Shown: positions 48,830 to 59,897, numbered from the stretch's first letter. The stretch: 64,000 nt of DNA from Salinicola endophyticus (GCF_040536835.1 NZ_CP159578.1:1612001-1676000), one strand, 5' to 3'. Numbers and translations: made by a program. Notes: generated by a model from the sequence alone, not told the origin.

Positions 48830-49552
48830 ATGAACGCCAATGCGCGGGGTGCGCTGATCGGCGTGCTGATGATCTTCGTGCTGCTCGGCGCCGGGGGGCG
48901 CGCGCTGTGGCTGTGGCTGGACAAGCCGATCGCCCGGGTCTCGATCAGCGGCGATCTCGAGTACGTCAGTGCCAGTTACCTGCAGCAGCAGCTGGCACCG
49001 CTGATACGCGGCCATACCTGGCTCTCCATCGATCTGCCTGCGCTGCGTGACCAGGCACGTCGGATCCAGTGGCTGCGCGAGGTCAAGGTCACCCGCGAGT
49101 GGCCCAATGCGCTGCGTTTCGAGCTCTATGAGCAGGATCCGGTGGCACGCTGGAATGACGATGCGCTGCTCAACAGTCGTGGCCAGCCGTTCCTGCCCGG
49201 CCCGATCGACGATTTCGGCCGGCGGCTGCCCGATCTCGGTGGTCCCGAGGGGAGCGGGCGCGAAGTGCTGGCTTATTACGACTCGCTGCGGCGCACGCTC
49301 TCCGATCTCGGGCTCGATGTCACCCAGCTGCGACTGGAAGCGCGTGGGGCCTGGCGCTTCCAGGTCAATGACAATGTCTGGGTCATTCTCGGGCGCAGTG
49401 ATCTCGACGCCCGGCTGGCGCGTTTCATCGCAGCCTGGCAGCGCCAGTTGGGGGCGCAGGCGTCGCAGATTCGCTACATCGATCTGCGCTATCCCAATGG
49501 CGTGGCGGTGGCCTGGCATGGGGAGACCGACACCAGTGCCGGAGCCAACTAG
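48830..49552 (+). CDS. ftsQ: Cell division protein FtsQ
   Basis: A 240-residue bitopic divisome scaffold. A membrane helix (GALIGVLMIFVLLGAGGRALWL) is followed by a POTRA domain beginning IARVSISGDLEYVSASYLQQQL, then a beta domain (PDLGGPEGSGREVLAYY, ARFIAAWQRQL, YIDLRYPNGVAVAW) that binds FtsB. The start lies 46 bases after murC with a weak ribosome-binding site. It is followed by a long A/T-rich spacer, so ftsA-ftsZ probably has its own promoter. Confidence 0.95.
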   Translation: MNANARGALIGVLMIFVLLGAGGRALWLWLDKPIARVSISGDLEYVSASYLQQQLAPLIRGHTWLSIDLPALRDQARRIQWLREVKVTREWPNALRFELYEQDPVARWNDDALLNSRGQPFLPGPIDDFGRRLPDLGGPEGSGREVLAYYDSLRRTLSDLGLDVTQLRLEARGAWRFQVNDNVWVILGRSDLDARLARFIAAWQRQLGAQASQIRYIDLRYPNGVAVAWHGETDTSAGAN

Positions 49553-49852
49553 CGTGGCGGGGTGATGCCGGTGTGGTCATTGGCGACCTGGCTTCCCCCA
49601 TTGATTACGGTTCTGCGACTCGTGTCGAGAGACGCTGCAAGATGTCCACCGGCGTTGCCATCTCGCTACACTTGCGGCAAAAAAAGCGGCCCTTGGCGTG
49701 ACGATTTCCCTTTTGTAGAAAAAGGGCTTACTGTGGCTTTTGTTTCAGCGATGGGCTGGTGAAAAAGGCTCGCTTGTTTCTATAATAAGCCAGGATCTTT
49801 ATTGGCCCATTTTTGACGGGTTTTATCGGTGTTTGAGGAGCGATCCCGACCT
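49553..49852 (+). promoter_or_regulatory. ftsQ-ftsA intergenic region with ftsA promoter
   Basis: Three hundred bases without a gene, noticeably richer in A/T than the surroundings. The best promoter is GTGAAA (49759-49764), 16 bases, TATAAT (49781-49786), the latter a perfect -10. Transcription would start near 49793, about 60 bases before the ftsA ATG. A weak hairpin (CCCTTTT / AAAAGGG, 49708-49726) lies upstream. No repeats of the zapE-rplM type are present. Confidence 0.65.
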
Positions 49853-51124
49853 ATGGCAGGACAATCCAACGCTTCCAATATGGTGGTCGGGCTGGATATC
49901 GGAACATCCAAGGTGGTCGCCATCGTGGGGCAACCGACCGACGATGGTGGGTTGGAAATCGCCGGGATTGGTTCGCATCCTTCGCGTGGCATGAAGAAGG
50001 GTGTGGTGATCAACATCGAGTCGACCGTGCAGTCGATTCAGCGTGCCGTCGAGGAAGCCGAGCTGATGGCCGGCTGTGACATCCATTCCGTCTATGTCGG
50101 TATCGCCGGCAGCCACATCAGTTCGATGAACTCCGATGGCGTGGTCGCCATCAAGGAGCGTGAGGTCGGCCCGAGTGACATCGAGCGGGTGATCGACTCC
50201 GCCCGTGCGCGTGCCATCTCCGAAGGCCAGCGCGTGTTGCACGTCATCCCGCAGGAGTTCGCGATCGATACCCAGGAAGGGATCCGCGAGCCGCTGGGGA
50301 TGTCCGGTGTGCGTCTGGAAGCGCGTGTGCACCTGGTGACTGCTGCGCTCAATGCGGTCCAGAACATCGAGAAGTGCGTGCGCCGCTGCGGTCTCGAGGT
50401 CGACGACATCATTCTCGAGCAGATCGCTTCCAGTCACGCCGTGCTCACCGAAGACGAGCGCGAGCTGGGCGTGTGCATGGTCGACATCGGTGGTGGTACC
50501 ACCGATATCGCGGTGTTCACCGAAGGGGCGATTCGCCACACGGCGGTGATCCCGATCGCCGGCGACCAGGTTACCAACGATATCGCCATGGCCCTGCGCA
50601 CGCCGACCCAGTATGCCGAAGACATCAAGGTCAAGTACGCCTGCGCGCTGACCCAACTGGCCAGCAGCGACGAGATGATCAAGGTGCCGAGCGTCGGCGA
50701 TCGCCCCTCGCGCGACCTGTCGCGCCAGGCCCTGGCCGAGGTGGTCGAGCCGCGCTACGAGGAGCTCTTCACGCTGGTGCGCGAGGAGCTCAGGCGCAGT
50801 GGCTACGAGGATCTGGTCGCCGCCGGCGTGGTGCTCACCGGTGGCACCTCGCGCATGGAGGGGGTGGTCGAGCTGGCCGAGGAGATCTTCCACATGCCGG
50901 TGCGTATCGCCTCCCCGCACAATGTGCGCGGTCTGGCCGACGTGGTGCGCAACCCGATTTATTCGACTGGGGTAGGTTTGCTACTCTACGGCATGCAAGA
51001 CGCCAAGCACGCTCGCGCAGTATCAGCCCAGCCTCAACGGGAAGAGCTTCTTCCCCGACGCGGAACCAGGGACGAGGTTTCGGCGTTGGCGCGACTCAAA
51101 GGCTGGTTTAAAGGAAATTTCTGA
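49853..51124 (+). CDS. ftsA: Cell division actin homologue FtsA
   Basis: Actin-like ATPase that tethers FtsZ to the membrane and recruits later divisome proteins. The N-terminal phosphate-1 motif is [16 protein letters not shown], the phosphate-2 motif [13 protein letters not shown] and the adenosine motif [13 protein letters not shown]. The C-terminal amphipathic helix [12 protein letters not shown] is the membrane-targeting sequence. It has 423 residues (420 in E. coli). ATG 49853 fits the family; GAGGAG is 12 bases upstream, somewhat far. An in-frame GTG at 49829 is possible. Confidence 0.96.
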   Translation: MAGQSNASNMVVGLDIGTSKVVAIVGQPTDDGGLEIAGIGSHPSRGMKKGVVINIESTVQSIQRAVEEAELMAGCDIHSVYVGIAGSHISSMNSDGVVAIKEREVGPSDIERVIDSARARAISEGQRVLHVIPQEFAIDTQEGIREPLGMSGVRLEARVHLVTAALNAVQNIEKCVRRCGLEVDDIILEQIASSHAVLTEDERELGVCMVDIGGGTTDIAVFTEGAIRHTAVIPIAGDQVTNDIAMALRTPTQYAEDIKVKYACALTQLASSDEMIKVPSVGDRPSRDLSRQALAEVVEPRYEELFTLVREELRRSGYEDLVAAGVVLTGGTSRMEGVVELAEEIFHMPVRIASPHNVRGLADVVRNPIYSTGVGLLLYGMQDAKHARAVSAQPQREELLPRRGTRDEVSALARLKGWFKGNF

Positions 51125-51155
51125 CAGGCCGCGACGCGGTCTTGGAGACGGGGCA

Positions 51156-52331
51156 ATGTTCGAACTAGTAGATAACGCACCTTCCAGTAGTGCAGTCATC
51201 AAAGTCATCGGTGTCGGCGGCGGTGGCGGCAATGCCGTCAACCACATGGTCGAGAGCAACATCGAGGGCGTCGAGTTCATCTGCGCCAACACCGATGCCC
51301 AGGCGCTCAAGCGCGTGGCGGCCAAGACCGTACTTCAGCTGGGTGGCGAGATCACCAAGGGCCTGGGCGCCGGCGCCAATCCGGAAGTCGGGCGTCAGGC
51401 GGCGATGGAAGATCGCGAGCGCATCGCCGAAATGCTGCAGGGTGCCGACATGGTCTTCATCACTGCCGGCATGGGCGGTGGCACGGGTACCGGCGGCGCC
51501 CCGGTCGTTGCCCAGGTGGCCAAGGAGCTTGGCATCCTGACCGTGGCGGTGGTCACGCGTCCGTTCCCGTTTGAGGGGCCCAAGCGCATGCGCGCGGCGG
51601 AAGAGGGCATGAAGGCGCTCTCCGAATACGTCGACTCGCTGATCACCATCCCCAACGAGAAGCTGCTCTCGGTGCTGGGCAAGAACGCCAGCCTGCTGAC
51701 CGCGTTCAGCGCCGCCAATGACGTGCTGCTCGGGGCGGTGCAGGGGATCGCCGAGCTGATCACCAGCCCGGGTATCATCAACGTCGACTTCGCCGACGTG
51801 CGCACCGTGATGTCCGAGATGGGCATGGCGATGATGGGTACCGGCGCCGCGACCGGTGAGAACCGCGCCCGCGAGGCCGCCGAGAAGGCGATCCGCAGCC
51901 CGCTGCTCGAGGACATCGATCTGCACGGCGCCCGCGGTATCCTGGTCAACATCACCGCCGGCCCGGATCTCTCCATCGGTGAGTTCAACGACGTCGGTGC
52001 GACCGTGCAGGAGTTCGCCTCCCAGGACGCCACCATTGTCGTGGGTACCTCCATCGATATGGAGATGTCCGACGAGCTGCGCGTGACCGTGGTTGCCGCC
52101 GGTCTGGATGCGCAGAAAGAAAAGGCGCTGCCGCGCGAGAGTGCGGCCTCGCGTCCCGAACCGACCGATTACCGCAAGCTGCAGCAGCCCGCCGTGATGC
52201 GCCAGCAGGCCGCCCGCGCCGAGCAGGAAGCGGCCGCAGCCAAGAAACAGCAGAGCCAGGAGAAGCGCAAGTCTGCCGAGATGGATGACTATCTCGACAT
52301 TCCGGCCTTCCTGCGCCGCCAGGCGGACTGA
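51156..52331 (+). CDS. ftsZ: Cell division tubulin homologue FtsZ
   Basis: GTPase that polymerises into the Z-ring. The tubulin signature GGGTGTG is at residues 107-113. The T7 catalytic loop is [11 protein letters not shown]. The C-terminal domain is followed by a Gln/Ala/Lys-rich disordered linker, and the conserved tail [15 protein letters not shown] binds FtsA and ZipA. Length 391 (383 in E. coli). It starts 31 bases after ftsA. Two hairpins follow the stop. Confidence 0.99.
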   Translation: MFELVDNAPSSSAVIKVIGVGGGGGNAVNHMVESNIEGVEFICANTDAQALKRVAAKTVLQLGGEITKGLGAGANPEVGRQAAMEDRERIAEMLQGADMVFITAGMGGGTGTGGAPVVAQVAKELGILTVAVVTRPFPFEGPKRMRAAEEGMKALSEYVDSLITIPNEKLLSVLGKNASLLTAFSAANDVLLGAVQGIAELITSPGIINVDFADVRTVMSEMGMAMMGTGAATGENRAREAAEKAIRSPLLEDIDLHGARGILVNITAGPDLSIGEFNDVGATVQEFASQDATIVVGTSIDMEMSDELRVTVVAAGLDAQKEKALPRESAASRPEPTDYRKLQQPAVMRQQAARAEQEAAAAKKQQSQEKRKSAEMDDYLDIPAFLRRQAD

Positions 52332-52335
52332 AAAC

Positions 52336-52418
52336 TGAGCGTCACACGACGCTCATCATTCTGTCACGTCGATATGTTTGGTGAAACGGTCGTTCGGTGT
52401 TATAGTGAACACCGTTTT
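52336..52418 (+). promoter_or_regulatory. ftsZ-lpxC hairpins overlapping a candidate lpxC promoter
   Basis: Hairpin 1: TGAGCGTC-ACAC-GACGCTCA (52336-52355). Hairpin 2: CGGTGTT (52395-52401), loop ATAGTG, AACACCG (52408-52414), then TTTT, which looks like a short terminator. Within hairpin 2 lies TATAGT (52401-52406), a -10 candidate, with TTGGTG 17 bases upstream (52378-52383) as a weak -35. The same bases may thus serve as ftsZ terminator, lpxC promoter and operator. Confidence 0.5.
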
Positions 52419-52447
52419 CAAACTATTTGACTGTCAGGTCGATGCCG

Positions 52448-53359
52448 ATGATCAAACAACGAACGTTGCAGAACACGATCCGCGCCACTGGCGTGGGCCT
52501 CCACTCCGGAGAAAAAGTGTATCTGACGCTGCGTCCCGCGGCGCCCAATACGGGCATCGTGTTCGTGCGCACCGATCTCGACCCTGTCGTGCAGATCCCC
52601 GCTGACGCCCAGCGCGTCACCGACACCAAACTGTGCACCGCGCTGTCACGGGATGGGGTCAAGGTGGCCACGGTCGAGCATCTGATGTCGGCGTTCGCTG
52701 GCCTGGGTATCGACAACGCCTATGTCGAACTGAGCGCCGCCGAAGTGCCGATCATGGATGGCAGCGCCGGCCCGTTCGTGTTCCTGATCCAGTCCGCCGG
52801 TATTGCCGAGCAGGCCGCACCCAAGAAGTTCATCCGCATCAAGCGTGAGGTGACGGTCAGCGACGATGGCAAGCAGGCCACCTTTCTGCCGCACAACGGC
52901 TTCAAGGTGAGCTTCGCGATCGATTTCGATCATCCGGTGTTCGACCAGCAGAAGCAGACCGCCAGCGTCGACTTTTCCACGACCTCCTTCGTCAAGGAAG
53001 TGTCGCGGGCACGTACTTTCGGTTTCATGCGCGATCTCGAGTTCCTGCGCTCGCAGAATCTGGCGCTCGGCGGCAGTCTCGACAACGCTATCGTGGTCGA
53101 CGACTACCGCATCGTGAATCAGGATGGTCTGCGCTACGAGGACGAATTCGTCAAGCACAAGATGCTCGACGCTATCGGCGACCTCTATCAGCTGGGCTAT
53201 AGCCTGATCGGCGAGTTCCGTGGCTACAAGTCCGGCCATGGTCTCAACAATCAGCTGTGCCGCGAGCTGCTGGCGCATCCGGAAGCTTTCGAGATCGTGA
53301 CCTTCGAGGAGGCCGCCGAACCGGCGCCGATCTCCTACGCCGCGCCGGCGATGGCCTGA
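52448..53359 (+). CDS. lpxC: UDP-3-O-acyl-GlcNAc deacetylase LpxC
   Basis: Zinc enzyme catalysing the committed step of lipid A synthesis. The first zinc ligand is His78 in [12 protein letters not shown]. The other ligands are in the [15 protein letters not shown] segment, and the catalytic His is in GHGLNNQL. Family start [15 protein letters not shown] at 52448 has AGG about 9 bases upstream; ATG 52442 is the alternative. It has 303 residues (305 in E. coli). The end carries an Ala/Pro tail; E. coli LpxC turnover by FtsH depends on such a C-terminus. Confidence 0.98.
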   Translation: MIKQRTLQNTIRATGVGLHSGEKVYLTLRPAAPNTGIVFVRTDLDPVVQIPADAQRVTDTKLCTALSRDGVKVATVEHLMSAFAGLGIDNAYVELSAAEVPIMDGSAGPFVFLIQSAGIAEQAAPKKFIRIKREVTVSDDGKQATFLPHNGFKVSFAIDFDHPVFDQQKQTASVDFSTTSFVKEVSRARTFGFMRDLEFLRSQNLALGGSLDNAIVVDDYRIVNQDGLRYEDEFVKHKMLDAIGDLYQLGYSLIGEFRGYKSGHGLNNQLCRELLAHPEAFEIVTFEEAAEPAPISYAAPAMA

Positions 53360-53544
53360 CCAAGCGCCTTGCCGCCGGTAGTTGCAGGCAACAGCTGATA
53401 CGATTCACGCCGACGCCGACCCCCAGGGGTCGGCGTCGGCGTTTTCGGCTTCATCGTTTTCGAAGCTATTGCGCGTATTCATCCGGTTGGCCGGGGGGGC
53501 AGGCAGCGCTGGTCGTCGACGGGAGAGAGCCAGCCTCGTCTGGC

Positions 53545-54024
53545 CTAGTGTCCGCTGTCACTGCCGTCTTCTGGCTCGGCGTGGGAGGCGAGGCGGGTGA
53601 GCGCGCGTCGCAGCGGCGACTCCTCCATGCCCTCAGCACACTGGGTCAGCGCGTTGGCGCCGGCCGGGGTCAGGTGTCGGACCTGGCGCGGGGCGACCTT
53701 GACCGGGCGCACCGGACGCACCTTGAGCGACAGCTTCATCACCGCTTCGAAGCCTGGCAGCTGATGCAGCAGCTTGAGCAGGCGCGGCTGCTCGTAGCGC
53801 AGCCAGGTGAGCCAGGCAGCGCGATCGGTGATCAGGGTCAGCACGCCGTCGCGATAGCCGCCGACGAATACGTGCTCGGCCACGTCCGGCGGCAGCTGGC
53901 GGCGTAGATGGCGCTGGGCACGGTCGATCAGCGTGGCCATGCGCACCACGTCGCCGAGGCCGCTGGGCTGGCCGAGCAGATGGGAAACGGACTGGGCTCG
54001 AAAACGCTTAGCCTTTATACTCAT
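53545..54024 (-). CDS. dciA: DUF721 protein, probable replicative helicase operator DciA
   Basis: A 159-residue DUF721 protein. In bacteria without DnaC/DnaI, DUF721 members (DciA) interact with DnaB and are needed for helicase loading. The N-terminal part holds the DUF721/KH-like domain (IDRAQRHLRRQLPPDVAEHVFV, LTLITDRAAWLTWLRYEQPRLL), and the C-terminus is charged and probably disordered. The ATG at 54024 (MSIKAKRFRAQ) is preferred; a frame reaching 54486 overlaps the divergent secretory gene. Its position beside secA and lpxC is shared with Pseudomonas. Confidence 0.82.
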   Translation of the reverse strand: MSIKAKRFRAQSVSHLLGQPSGLGDVVRMATLIDRAQRHLRRQLPPDVAEHVFVGGYRDGVLTLITDRAAWLTWLRYEQPRLLKLLHQLPGFEAVMKLSLKVRPVRPVKVAPRQVRHLTPAGANALTQCAEGMEESPLRRALTRLASHAEPEDGSDSGH

Positions 54025-54053
54025 CGGCTTGCACGCAGTGGGGAAAGTTCCCC
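54016..54053 (+). promoter_or_regulatory. Candidate promoter and leader hairpin of the secA-upstream gene
   Basis: TATACT (54016-54021) is a plausible -10 on the plus strand lying inside the first codons of the divergent dciA. No good -35 is seen. GGGGAA-AG-TTCCCC (54040-54053) then forms a small perfect hairpin in the predicted leader, 33 bases before the ATG at 54087. Confidence 0.35.
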
Positions 54054-54086
54054 CAAACCTATCACGACGCGGAGTTCGTCGACAGC

Positions 54087-54428
54087 ATGACATCGGCCCA
54101 TTCGCATTCCGGCCACACGGGCGCCCGCTGGCGACCGCGCCAGCGGGCGCACTGGTGGCTGGCCAGCGTGCTGGTGGGTTGCCTGCTGCCAGCCGGACTG
54201 GTGCAGGCCGAGGCGCTGCGCCTGGCCGAGCGACTGGCCCAGGTCTACCTGATGGCGCCGGAGGAGATCCGCGCCGAGTCTCGCCGTGTCGCCCGTGCGC
54301 CGACCACGCACCCGCAGCCGCCGCGGCTGGCGTTGCCGACCCTGGTCGGTGTGCTGCCGGCCCTGGTCGCAGTGCGGCGCCTGGCGCACGATGCCTTTTC
54401 CCGCCGCGGCCCGCCGCTTCCTGCCTGA
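54087..54428 (+). CDS. Small secreted protein upstream of secA, candidate SecM-like arrest peptide
   Basis: A 113-residue protein of unrecognised family. A basic N-region with Arg14-Arg20 precedes a hydrophobic core (WWLASVLVGCLLPAGL, residues 23-38) and a likely signal-peptidase site VQA-EA after residue 41. The mature part has an Arg/Glu helix and then Pro-rich sequence. It ends AFSRRGPPLPA with Arg107-Gly108-Pro109-Pro110, close to the R-A-G-P / R-G-x-P type of SecM arrest sites. Codon use is normal for the genome except for the final CTT-CCT. GGAG lies 12 bases before the ATG. The position directly before secA mirrors secM. I infer a regulatory peptide; a plain small periplasmic protein remains possible. 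Confidence 0.72.
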   Translation: MTSAHSHSGHTGARWRPRQRAHWWLASVLVGCLLPAGLVQAEALRLAERLAQVYLMAPEEIRAESRRVARAPTTHPQPPRLALPTLVGVLPALVAVRRLAHDAFSRRGPPLPA

Positions 54429-54500
54429 CTTTCATCGTTTGTCGCAGCGCCGCTATCGCCGGCCCGAAGGCCGCGGGGGCGCCCATGAATGACGCAGGAA
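54418..54500 (+). promoter_or_regulatory. secA ribosome-binding-site sequestering structure
   Basis: TTCCTGC (54418-54424, inside the last codons of the small secretory gene) is the exact reverse complement of GCAGGAA (54494-54500), the secA Shine-Dalgarno region. Between them CGGCC-CGAA-GGCCG (54460-54473) and GCGCC/GGCGC (54447-54451 with 54478-54482) stack into an inner stem. In this fold the secA start would be occluded unless a ribosome covers 54418-54424. Confidence 0.6.
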
Positions 54501-54507
54501 CTCCATC

Positions 54508-57249
<2,742 letters not shown>

Positions 57250-57258
57250 GCATGACAC

Positions 57259-57279
57259 GGCGCCGCGCTGCGCGGCGCC
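57259..57279 (+). other. Hairpin between secA and argJ
   Basis: GGCGCCGCG-CTG-CGCGGCGCC: a perfect 9-bp GC stem with a 3-base loop just before the argJ ribosome-binding site (GAGGAG). With no T tract it is more likely an mRNA-stability or attenuating hairpin than a full terminator. Confidence 0.5.
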
Positions 57280-57295
57280 AGCGAGGAGAGACGAG

Positions 57296-58504
57296 ATGGC
57301 AGTAGGCGAGGCGAGCTTTCCGCAGATGCCGGCGATCGACGGCGTGCGGTTGAGTGCCGCAATGGCGGGAATCAAGAAGCCCAACCGCCGTGATCTGGTG
57401 GTGATCGAGATTCCCGAAGGGGCCAGCGTCGCGGCCACCTTCACCCGCAACGCGTTCTGCGCCGCACCGGTGCATGTCGCCAAGGCGCACCTGGCGCAGA
57501 CGTCGCCACGCTATCTGCTGATCAACACCGGCAATGCCAACGCCGGTACCGGCAGCCGCGGGATCGCCGATGCCGAGCGCTGCTGCGGCGCGCTGGCCGA
57601 ACTCGCCGGTGTCGACGCGCAGCAGGTGCTGCCGTTCTCCACCGGCGTCATCGGCGAGCCGCTACCGGTGGAGAAGATCGCCGCCGGTCTGCCGCAGGCG
57701 TTGGCGCGGCTCGACGGCGAGCAGTGGGCCGAAGCCGCCGAAGGCATCCTGACCACGGATACCCGGGTCAAGGGCGCCACGGCGCAGGTCGAGCTGAGCG
57801 GCGGCACGGTGACGCTCAACGGTATCAGCAAGGGCTCGGGCATGATCAAGCCCAACATGGCTACCATGCTGGGCTTCGTTGCCTGCGATGCCGAGATTCC
57901 CGCGGCCACCCTGAATCAGTGGCTGCGCGAGGCGGTTACGGTGTCGTTCAACGCCATTACCGTCGACTCCGACACCTCCACCAACGACGCCTGCACGCTG
58001 ATCGCTACCGGGCGCGGACCGCAGGTGACCTCGGTGGAAGACGAACGGCGCTTCCGCGCTGCGCTGACCCAGGTGCTCACCGAGCTGGCCCAGGCGATCA
58101 TCCGCGATGCCGAAGGCGCGACCAAGTTCGTGACCCTGGAGGTCGAGGAGGCCGCCAGCGTCGAGGAGGCGCGTGAAGTCGCCTTCACCGTGGCCCACTC
58201 TCCGCTGGTCAAGACCGCACTCTACGCCTCCGACGCCAACTGGGGGCGGATCCTGGCGGCGGTCGGGCGTGCGCCGGTGGAAGCCCTCGATGTCGAGCGC
58301 ATCGTCATCGATCTGGGCGACGTGCGTCTGGTCGAGCACGGCGGGCGCGCCGAGAGCTATACCGAAGCGGCGGGTAGCCGGGTGATGGCACAAGCGGAGA
58401 TCACCATCCGTATCCGTCTCGGCCGGGGCGAGGCCCGGGCCACCGTCTGGACTTCGGATCTGTCCCACGACTACGTCTCGATCAACGCGGACTACCGCAG
58501 TTGA
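57296..58504 (+). CDS. argJ: Bifunctional glutamate N-acetyltransferase / N-acetylglutamate synthase ArgJ
   Basis: Transfers acetyl from N-acetylornithine to glutamate, recycling the acetyl group in arginine synthesis. ArgJ is autocleaved at the Ala-Thr bond of KPNMATMLG; Thr190 becomes the N-terminal nucleophile of the beta subunit. The first half carries LLINTGNANAG and LPFSTGVIGEPLP. The second half carries VDSDTSTNDACTLIATG and the C-terminal TSDLSHDYVSINADYRS. It has 402 residues. Presence of ArgJ implies a recycling arginine pathway. Confidence 0.97.
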   Translation: MAVGEASFPQMPAIDGVRLSAAMAGIKKPNRRDLVVIEIPEGASVAATFTRNAFCAAPVHVAKAHLAQTSPRYLLINTGNANAGTGSRGIADAERCCGALAELAGVDAQQVLPFSTGVIGEPLPVEKIAAGLPQALARLDGEQWAEAAEGILTTDTRVKGATAQVELSGGTVTLNGISKGSGMIKPNMATMLGFVACDAEIPAATLNQWLREAVTVSFNAITVDSDTSTNDACTLIATGRGPQVTSVEDERRFRAALTQVLTELAQAIIRDAEGATKFVTLEVEEAASVEEAREVAFTVAHSPLVKTALYASDANWGRILAAVGRAPVEALDVERIVIDLGDVRLVEHGGRAESYTEAAGSRVMAQAEITIRIRLGRGEARATVWTSDLSHDYVSINADYRS

Positions 58505-58509
58505 GGGCG

Positions 58510-58543
58510 GGCCGCAGCGCGGCCTACCGTCACGAGACGTGAC
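58510..58543 (+). other. Two small perfect inverted repeats between argJ and the Nudix gene
   Basis: GGCCGC-AGC-GCGGCC (58510-58524) and GTCACG-AGA-CGTGAC (58529-58543) follow the argJ stop in tandem. Neither has a T tract. They may slow transcription or protect the upstream mRNA; the second could also be a protein-binding palindrome. Confidence 0.35.
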
Positions 58544-58585
58544 ACTCAGTGAAGCAACACCCCAAGGTGCGAGAGATTTAGCAAG

Positions 58586-59539
58586 ATGATGAAGAGACGG
58601 GTTCACGTAGCGGCGGCAGCCGTCATCCGCGACGACGGGCGCGTGCTGATCGCGCGGCGCCCAGCGACCGCGGACCAGGGCGGCCTGTGGGAGTTTCCCG
58701 GCGGCAAGCTGGCGCCCTACGAAACCGGCTTCGAGGCGCTCAAGCGCGAGCTGAGCGAAGAGCTGGGTATTCAGATCCGGCGCGCTCAGCCGCTGATTCG
58801 GGTGCATCACGAGTATCCCGACAAGCACATCCTGCTCGACGTCTGGCAGGTCCGCGACTACGACGGCGAGCCCTATGGCCGCGAGGGGCAGCCGGTGCGC
58901 TGGGTGGGGGTCGACGACCTGCCCAACTATCCGTTCCCCGCGGCCAATCTGCCGATCCTGCGTGCGGTGGCGTTGCCCCAGGAGTACCTGATCACCGCCG
59001 AAGAGCCCGACGAGGCGGTGTTCCAGGAGCGTCTGGAGCGGGCGCTGCGCGAGGACCACATTCGTCTGGTCCAACTGCGGGCCAAGACTCTCGACGACGC
59101 CGCCTATCAGGCGCGGGCCGAGAGCACGCTGGCGCTGTGCCGGCGTTACGGGGCCAAGCTGCTGCTCAACGCCGACCCGGCGTGGCTGGAACGGGTGGAC
59201 GCCGATGGCATCCATCTGACCAGCGCGCGCCTGATGACGCTCAAGCAGCGCCCGATCCCCGCCAACAAGTGGCTGGGTGCGTCGACCCACGGCGACGAAC
59301 AACTGACCCAGGCCGGCCAGATCGACTGCGACTTCGTCACCCTCTCGCCGCTGGCGCCGACACCCTCGCATCCCGATGCGATCACCATCGGCTGGCACGA
59401 TTTCCAGCAGATGGTCGAGACGGCGGCGATGCCGGTCTTCGCCCTCGGTGGGATGACCCGGCATCACGCCAACCAGGCGCGCGGCGTCGGGGCTCAGGGT
59501 ATCGCCTCGATCCGGGATTTCTGGCGCGACGATCGCTGA
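58586..59539 (+). CDS. Nudix hydrolase (MutT-like) fused to a ThiE/TenI-like domain
   Basis: A 317-residue two-domain protein. Residues 5-130 form a MutT-type Nudix hydrolase with the Nudix box at 40-62 (GG...RELSEELGI), expected to sanitise oxidised nucleotides such as 8-oxo-dGTP. Residues about 133-315 resemble the thiamine-phosphate synthase/TenI barrel (LVQLRAKTLDD, LLLNADPAWLERVDADGIHLTS, FALGGMTRHHANQA). The standard ThiE diphosphate-binding residues are only partly recognisable. The secA-mutT order of E. coli supports a MutT role. ATG 58589 is an alternative start. Confidence 0.92.
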   Translation: MMKRRVHVAAAAVIRDDGRVLIARRPATADQGGLWEFPGGKLAPYETGFEALKRELSEELGIQIRRAQPLIRVHHEYPDKHILLDVWQVRDYDGEPYGREGQPVRWVGVDDLPNYPFPAANLPILRAVALPQEYLITAEEPDEAVFQERLERALREDHIRLVQLRAKTLDDAAYQARAESTLALCRRYGAKLLLNADPAWLERVDADGIHLTSARLMTLKQRPIPANKWLGASTHGDEQLTQAGQIDCDFVTLSPLAPTPSHPDAITIGWHDFQQMVETAAMPVFALGGMTRHHANQARGVGAQGIASIRDFWRDDR

Positions 59540-59568
59540 CGTCTCGGGCCGCGCGATCCTGGCTGCCC

Positions 59569-59604
59569 ACGCAAACGCCGCTCCCTGAGGAGCGGCGTTT
59601 GCGT
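59569..59604. terminator. Strong hairpin between convergent Nudix gene and yacG
   Basis: A 16-bp perfect stem: ACGCAAACGCCGCTCC (59569-59584), loop CTGA, and the exact complement (59589-59604). There is no good T run on either side, but the convergent setting makes a bidirectional terminator likely. Confidence 0.7.
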
Positions 59605-59645
59605 TGGTGATGCCTTGGATCTGCTCGGCAGGTGCCGGGTTTCGG

Positions 59646-59897
59646 CTATTCGCCGCGCTCCAGGCGGTCGATCAGCTCGTCGAGCTGGGTCTCGTCCATA
59701 TGCGGCTCGCCTGGAATGCGGTGGCTGCCGTCGGCCCAGGCGCCCAGATCGAGCAGCTTGCAGCGCTTGGAGCAGAAGGGCCGATAGGGGTTGTCTGTGG
59801 TCCAGGCGATCGGCGTCTGGCACTGCGGGCAGCGCACCTTGAGCGCGCCGCCGGTGGTGCCATCATCGGCTTGGCGGGAGTCGTTACCGGAGGTCAT
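59646..59897 (-). CDS. yacG: DNA gyrase inhibitor YacG
   Basis: An 83-residue zinc-ribbon protein that binds GyrB and inhibits gyrase in E. coli. Four cysteines are present in CPQC and CSKRC ([30 protein letters not shown]), followed by the family IPGEPH block and an acidic C-terminal helix. ATG 59897 overlaps the coaE stop by 4 bases. E. coli has zapD between coaE and yacG; here none. Confidence 0.96.
   Translation of the reverse strand: MTSGNDSRQADDGTTGGALKVRCPQCQTPIAWTTDNPYRPFCSKRCKLLDLGAWADGSHRIPGEPHMDETQLDELIDRLERGE

Noticed and set aside
49708..49726. CCCTTTT/AAAAGGG hairpin as an ftsQ terminator
   Set aside because: Weak A-T stem without a following T tract; too unstable to call.
53257..53907. 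216-codon plus-strand frame after lpxC
   Set aside because: Overlaps the lpxC end and most of dciA antisense, has no ribosome-binding site or recognisable domain.
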